NCBI GenBank assembly: GCA_903881065.1
Contig: CAIRRW010000407.1
Span: 1-7,150, forward strand
Source: an uncultured Bacteroidota bacterium
GTDB lineage: Bacteria > Bacteroidota > Bacteroidia > 2-12-FULL-35-15
Length of the DNA stretch: 7,150 bases
Direction of reading: 5' to 3'
The notes beneath the pieces are model-generated. The model had not been told where the DNA came from, searched no databases, and saw only the letters and a program-made list of their open reading frames with translations. Made by a program: the position numbers and the translations under genes. Shown here piece after piece: positions 5,803 through 7,150 of the stretch (position 1 is the first letter of the stretch; the number at the start of each line of letters is the position of its first letter).

Positions 5803-6045
5803 ATACACCTGTATTTTTCACGAATACAACTATATTGCTGATTACCACTACTATATTTCTTGCTTATACAACTGTATTTATCATTCATACAACTGTATTT
5901 TCCATTTATACAACTGTATTTGTCACAAATACAGTTGTATTTCCTATAAATACAGTTGTATTTGTGACAAATACAGTTGTACAAACGCCCCATATAATCG
6001 TATAGTTGACTCATACAAATCAATTCCCCTAAAATACAGTTGTAT
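5803..6045. repeat. Twelve-unit, 21-bp-phased palindrome array (ATACA-NN-TGTAT)
   Basis: A 12-base core recurs at exactly 21-base steps, starting at 5803, 5824, 5845, 5866, 5887, 5908, 5929, 5950, 5971, 5992, 6013 and 6034. The core is the inverted repeat ATACA-NN-TGTAT. It is intact in units 1, 4-8 and 12. Unit 9 has one change (final T to C), units 2 and 10 are close, and units 3 and 11 are degenerate. The central NN is AC in units 2-6 (CC in unit 1) and GT in units 7, 8, 9 and 12. The 9-base spacers vary, except that those after units 6 and 8 are reverse complements (TTGTCACAA and TTGTGACAA). Exact 21-base phasing is two helical turns and places all cores on one DNA face, as expected for cooperative protein binding. 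The array lies about 100 bases upstream of the gene at 6147. Function unknown; an operator array, partition site or iteron-like element are all possible. Confidence 0.88.
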
Positions 6046-6146
6046 AAATGGGGGTGCTGCAACAAAATCAGGCATTTGGGGTAATTTTAACGGAAATTTC
6101 AGTAAAAATCAGACAATAAATAATTAAAAACTTAAAAATTAGAAAA

Positions 6147-6815
6147 ATGGGACAAAAACGCACAGCAAAAATTAAACGATTAAACGCACAGGATGCTCCT
6201 GATTTTGTACAAAAACTTGCCGATACAGTAGGTGAAAACACTATGGTTGATGCAAATCTTCAGATTGCCGCCAAAGGAAACATTGCATTCAAATCAGCGG
6301 AAAATTTACGTCAGACAATTAAGGATGACATAAACGGACGTAATGCCTCTATTTCGCTAAATGGAATAATGCATAAATCAAATGAGGACACGGCGAAAGA
6401 TTATAACGTGTTGGCTGCCACAATGGAAATTGAAGACCCTAACAATCCTGATAATTGGAAAGCAAAAGGGTTTCCGATTACCGAAACGGAAGTGGTTGAT
6501 TTGCCGGCTCCGGGAATTGTAGAAAACGGTTCGGTAACTAATGGCGATGTGTTGGGAACAGCCGATATTCATCACGACCCTACGCCTACAGCCAAAGATT
6601 ATACACACCGTGTAACCAAAGGCGACCCTGCTGACGACAGCACTTACATTGATGTGGTTGACCCTAAAAGTCAGTATTCAAAAAGTAGTAACACTATAAA
6701 TGTTCCGGCAGCTTATTGGAATGTTCCTTTGTTTTGGAAAACAACTGCTCATAATAATACCGGACCGGGTATTGAATCAAAACCTTATGGTGGCGGAAGA
6801 ATTAATGGGAAGTAG
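6147..6815 (+). CDS. Uncharacterised 222-residue protein, possible degenerate FN3-like C-terminal domain
   Basis: The gene is not confidently recognised. The protein is soluble in appearance, with no signal peptide or membrane segment. Residues 1-90 are mainly helical and begin with a basic segment (MGQKRTAKIKRLNAQDAPDF). After about residue 105 the sequence becomes beta-like: GFPITETEVVDLPAPG, then VTNGD (130-134), and near the end FWKTTAHNNTGPGIESKPYG (196-215). The layout, with an N-terminal helical part, a PAPG turn, NGD, and a terminal A-x-N-x-x-G-x-G, resembles a group of roughly 200-residue Bacteroidota proteins annotated as fibronectin type III-like. This is a pattern-level inference. 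The start is preceded by an A-rich stretch without Shine-Dalgarno, normal for Bacteroidota. The phased palindrome array lies directly upstream and a strong terminator directly downstream, so it is probably a single-gene transcript. Confidence 0.85.
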   Translation: MGQKRTAKIKRLNAQDAPDFVQKLADTVGENTMVDANLQIAAKGNIAFKSAENLRQTIKDDINGRNASISLNGIMHKSNEDTAKDYNVLAATMEIEDPNNPDNWKAKGFPITETEVVDLPAPGIVENGSVTNGDVLGTADIHHDPTPTAKDYTHRVTKGDPADDSTYIDVVDPKSQYSKSSNTINVPAAYWNVPLFWKTTAHNNTGPGIESKPYGGGRINGK

Positions 6816-6833
6816 TTTATTGATTTGAAAATT

Positions 6834-6869
6834 AAAAATCCTGCTCTCGAAAGAGGGTGGGATTTTTTT
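6834..6869 (+). terminator. Convergent intrinsic terminator with GAAA tetraloop
   Basis: TCCTGCTCTC (6839-6848) pairs with GAGGGTGGGA (6853-6862), with three G-U pairs on the plus-strand RNA. The loop is GAAA closed by C-G. The stem is flanked by A5 on the left and T7 (6863-6869) on the right. It lies 18 bases after the stop of the 222-residue gene. The T-run overlaps the stop codon of the minus-strand regulator gene, and the A-run could serve as a weaker T-tract for that gene, so the hairpin may end both convergent transcripts. Confidence 0.85.
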
Positions 6870-7150
6870 ATTTCTTCTTACCTGTTTCTAATGTAGAGAT
6901 TAGTTTTTTTTGATTTGCTATTATTTCCTTCAAAAGAGAGTTCTCGTTTTTCAAATGTTCTATTTCTTGATTAAGCATATCCAATTCTGATTTTTGCTTT
7001 TTGTTAGTTGAAATTTGCTTTTCGTCAATTGATTCCAATTCCTCTACTGTAATTAAAAGTGCTTTTACTATAGCATTAAGAGTATAATGATTTACTTTTC
7101 CTGTCTGTTCTATATGAGAAACTAATGCCCTTGTTTTATTTATCTTTTCG
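6868..7150 (-). CDS. XRE-like helix-turn-helix regulator with coiled-coil tail, C-terminal part
   Basis: An open minus-strand frame enters from the right edge and ends at TAA (6868-6870), giving 93 residues with no start. The first part reads EKINKTRALVSHIEQTGKVN, then HYTLNAIVKALLITVEELES. This matches the second half of a Cro/CI-type HTH domain, where S-x-I-E-x-G-K is followed by helices ending in A-L-x-x-x-x-E-E-L. The rest is a Lys/Glu-rich amphipathic region (SELDMLNQEIEHLKNENSLL and further), a probable dimerising coiled coil, ending ETGKKK. This architecture is common for small Bacteroidota transcription regulators. It converges on the 222-residue gene and shares the terminator between them. 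Whether it binds the nearby palindromes cannot be told from sequence. The domain call is fairly good; target and signal are unknown. Confidence 0.75.
   Translation of the reverse strand, partial: EKINKTRALVSHIEQTGKVNHYTLNAIVKALLITVEELESIDEKQISTNKKQKSELDMLNQEIEHLKNENSLLKEIIANQKKLISTLETGKKK

Noticed and set aside
5803..6045. CRISPR array
   Set aside because: Cores are 12 bases and spacers only 9 bases, far below CRISPR dimensions, the cores are palindromic, the orientation switches in mid-array, and no cas gene is present.
5676..6065. A 129-residue minus-strand protein over the same array
   Set aside because: Mirror image of the plus-strand reading caused by the palindromic cores; its C-terminal part runs antisense through the non-coding A-rich region and into the terminator.
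5732..6127. A 131-residue plus-strand protein with Y-N/S-C-I heptads
   Set aside because: The frame is open because the DNA repeat is 21 bases and lacks stops. The opposite strand is equally open, codons in the cores are invariant, and the composition is extreme. It is treated as a by-product of the palindrome array, not annotated as a gene.

Overview
The window joins two unrelated genomes. Bases 1 to about 1700 are GC-richer, use recognisable Shine-Dalgarno sequences and carry part of a proteobacterial flagellar operon on the minus strand (flgI, flgJ, flgK). From about 1720 to the right edge the DNA is AT-rich, lacks Shine-Dalgarno sequences, has TAnnTTTG promoter boxes and encodes proteins of Bacteroidota type. 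The switch falls inside two genes at once: the flgI signal peptide on the minus strand and the 3' end of a Bacteroidota gene on the plus strand. A chimeric (misassembled metagenomic) contig is the simplest reading, so the two halves should be interpreted separately.

Left part (minus strand): flgI (P-ring protein, 5' end lost at the junction), a short single-domain flgJ (rod-binding domain only), and the first 34 codons of flgK, which overlaps flgJ by ATGA. These genes build the rod, P ring and hook-filament junction.

Middle part (about 1704-5434): the C-terminal remnant of a plus-strand gene converges on four minus-strand genes. In transcription order these are nth (endonuclease III), bcp (thiol peroxiredoxin), recA, and an eight-TPR lipoprotein. 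Exact TAnnTTTG boxes precede nth, bcp and the TPR gene. None is seen before recA, which probably shares the bcp transcript. A long hairpin with a GAAA loop ends recA and overlaps the promoter of the TPR gene. DNA repair (nth, recA) and peroxide defence (bcp) sit together.

Right part (5435-7150): a 712-base stretch without a convincing gene holds a short degenerate repeat, an orphan perfect terminator hairpin, and the most unusual object in the window. This is an array of twelve units at strict 21-base spacing, each built on a 12-base palindrome ATACA-NN-TGTAT. The central dinucleotide is mostly AC in the first six units and mostly GT in the last six, so the array is symmetric about base 5924. 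It lies just upstream of an unrecognised 222-residue protein with a possible FN3-like C-terminal half. That gene converges, across a shared terminator, on the 3' end of a helix-turn-helix (XRE-like) regulator with a coiled-coil tail that runs off the right edge.
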